A stretch of 7,110 nucleotides of DNA from an uncultured Shinella sp. (lineage in GTDB: Bacteria > Pseudomonadota > Alphaproteobacteria > Rhizobiales > Rhizobiaceae). The stretch's first letter is position 1; every line of letters starts with the position of its first letter. Shown here in pieces: positions 6,163-7,110 of this stretch. The notes beneath the pieces were generated by a model, which saw nothing but the letters and a program-made list of their open reading frames with translations, was not told the DNA's origin and did not search any database. Both the position numbers and the translations under genes were made by a program. Where the stretch lies: NCBI GenBank assembly GCA_946481465.1, contig CAMLOC010000179.1:1-7110 (forward strand), in the 5' to 3' direction.

Positions 6163-7110
6163 ATGGAAAAAAGCCTCGCCCGGTACATTTGGGTCCATAC
6201 CCGGCCGCAGCAGCTCTCGATCCTGCTGATCGTCGCGCTGTCGATGATTCCCTATTATCTCGCCTTCGACCTGCCCAAGCAGATCGTCAACGGCCCGATC
6301 CAGGGAACGGGGTTCGAGGAGCCGGGCAACACCCAGCTCTTCATGCCGATTGCCTTCGACCTGCCGTTCTTCGGCCATGTCGAACTGTTCGCCGGCCTGC
6401 CGCTGGAGCGCATGCCCTCGCTGCTCGCCCTCAGCCTGACATTCCTCGTGCTCGTCATCATCAACGGGCTGTTCAAGTATTTCATCAACACCTACAAGGG
6501 GCGTCTCGGCGAGCGGCTGCTGCGGCGCATCCGCTACGAGCTGGTCGACCGCATCCTCCGCTTCCCGCCGCGCTACTTCAAGCACATCAAGGCCGGCGAA
6601 GTCTCCTCCATGGTGAAGGACGAGGTGGAACCGCTCGGCGGCTTCACGGCCGATGCCTTCGTGCAGCCGGCGCTGCTCGGCGGCCAGGCGCTGACGGCGC
6701 TGATCTTCATCTTCATCCAGCATTTCTGGCTCGGCTTCATCGCCTTCGCCATGGCGATGATCCAGGTCGGCGTGATCCCGCGCATGCGCCGCCGGCTGAT
6801 CGAGCTCGGCCGCGAGCGCCAGCTCACCGCCCGCCAGCTCGCCGGCCGCGTGGCGGAGATCGTCGACGGCATCGACACGATCCACGCCTACGACACGTCC
6901 AACTACGAGCGCGCCGACATCGCCGACCGGCTCGGCCGCATCTTCAGGATCCGCTACGACATCTACCAGTGGAAGTTCCTGGTCAAGTTCCTCAACAACT
7001 TCCTCGCCCAGCTGACGCCCTTCCTGTTCTACTGCATCGGCGGCTACCTGACGATCGTCGGCAAGCTCGACGTCGGCCAGCTCGTCGCCGTCATCAACGC
7101 CTACAAGGAA
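6163..7110 (+). CDS. ABC exporter, type-1 transmembrane domain (MsbA-like), 3' end outside window
   Basis: An open frame of 316 codons runs from ATG 6163 to the window end without a stop. The protein begins M-E-K-S-L-A-R-Y-I-W, with helix 1 at about 18-37. A periplasmic segment of about 45 residues follows, then helix 2 (about 86-106), which leads into Y-K-G-R-L-G-E-R-L-L-R-R-I-R-Y-E-L (from about 110), the usual cytoplasmic extension of MsbA-type exporters. The coupling region reads F-P-P-R-Y-F-K-H-I-K-A-G-E-V-S-S-M-V-K-D-E-V (Gly145-Glu146 in its middle). Helices 3 and 4 lie near 170-205, a long cytoplasmic helix near 210-250, and helix 5 starts near 280. The ATPase domain is expected just beyond the window, so it cannot be confirmed. 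Such exporters move lipids, lipid-linked glycans, peptides or drugs. Its place after three glycosyltransferase genes suggests a glycan or glycolipid, which is inference. Confidence 0.88.
   Translation, partial: MEKSLARYIWVHTRPQQLSILLIVALSMIPYYLAFDLPKQIVNGPIQGTGFEEPGNTQLFMPIAFDLPFFGHVELFAGLPLERMPSLLALSLTFLVLVIINGLFKYFINTYKGRLGERLLRRIRYELVDRILRFPPRYFKHIKAGEVSSMVKDEVEPLGGFTADAFVQPALLGGQALTALIFIFIQHFWLGFIAFAMAMIQVGVIPRMRRRLIELGRERQLTARQLAGRVAEIVDGIDTIHAYDTSNYERADIADRLGRIFRIRYDIYQWKFLVKFLNNFLAQLTPFLFYCIGGYLTIVGKLDVGQLVAVINAYKE

Noticed and set aside
6124..6885. A 253-codon minus-strand open frame opposite the exporter
   Set aside because: The plus-strand frame encodes a clear ABC exporter membrane domain over the same bases; the minus frame is a composition shadow.

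Overview
The window is GC-rich and densely coding, with all genes on the plus strand. Strong G/C third-position codon bias, GTG starts and a hairpin-rich intergenic repeat of the kind common in Rhizobium, Agrobacterium and Sinorhizobium genomes point to an alphaproteobacterium of the Rhizobiales, probably Rhizobiaceae. The species cannot be named from the sequence alone.

Layout. Positions 1-138 hold part of a palindromic intergenic element: two 12-bp hairpins and a smaller one, enclosed by a 17-bp perfect inverted repeat. Then come two permease subunits of a peptide/nickel/opine-type (Opp/Dpp/Yej) ABC importer (192-1190 and 1187-2362), whose ends overlap by 4 bases. The importer's substrate-binding protein and ATPases are not in the window. 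With no real gap, three glycosyltransferase genes follow: a GT28/MurG-like enzyme (about 2340-3638), a GT4-type enzyme (3655-4944) and a second GT28/MurG-like enzyme (4941-6092). A 70-base gap with a TATAAT box precedes the start of an MsbA-like ABC exporter (6163 to the window end), cut off inside its transmembrane domain.

How the genes may work together. The junctions (4-base overlap, short overlap, 16-base gap, 4-base overlap) suggest that permeases and glycosyltransferases share a transcript. The two GT28-like enzymes share the same N-terminal glycine loop pattern and C-terminal GxNT...EQ pattern and flank the GT4 enzyme, so the three may build one glycoconjugate in the cytoplasm. The exporter next door is a candidate for moving that product, or a lipid-linked form of it, across the inner membrane. 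The product, sugar donors and transported substrates cannot be read from the sequence.

Most notable points: the three-glycosyltransferase plus exporter module joined to importer permeases that lack a nearby ATPase; the mosaic repeat just upstream of the permeases; and a Pro/Cys-rich in-frame segment in the GT4 gene whose DNA begins like a rhizobial intergenic repeat.
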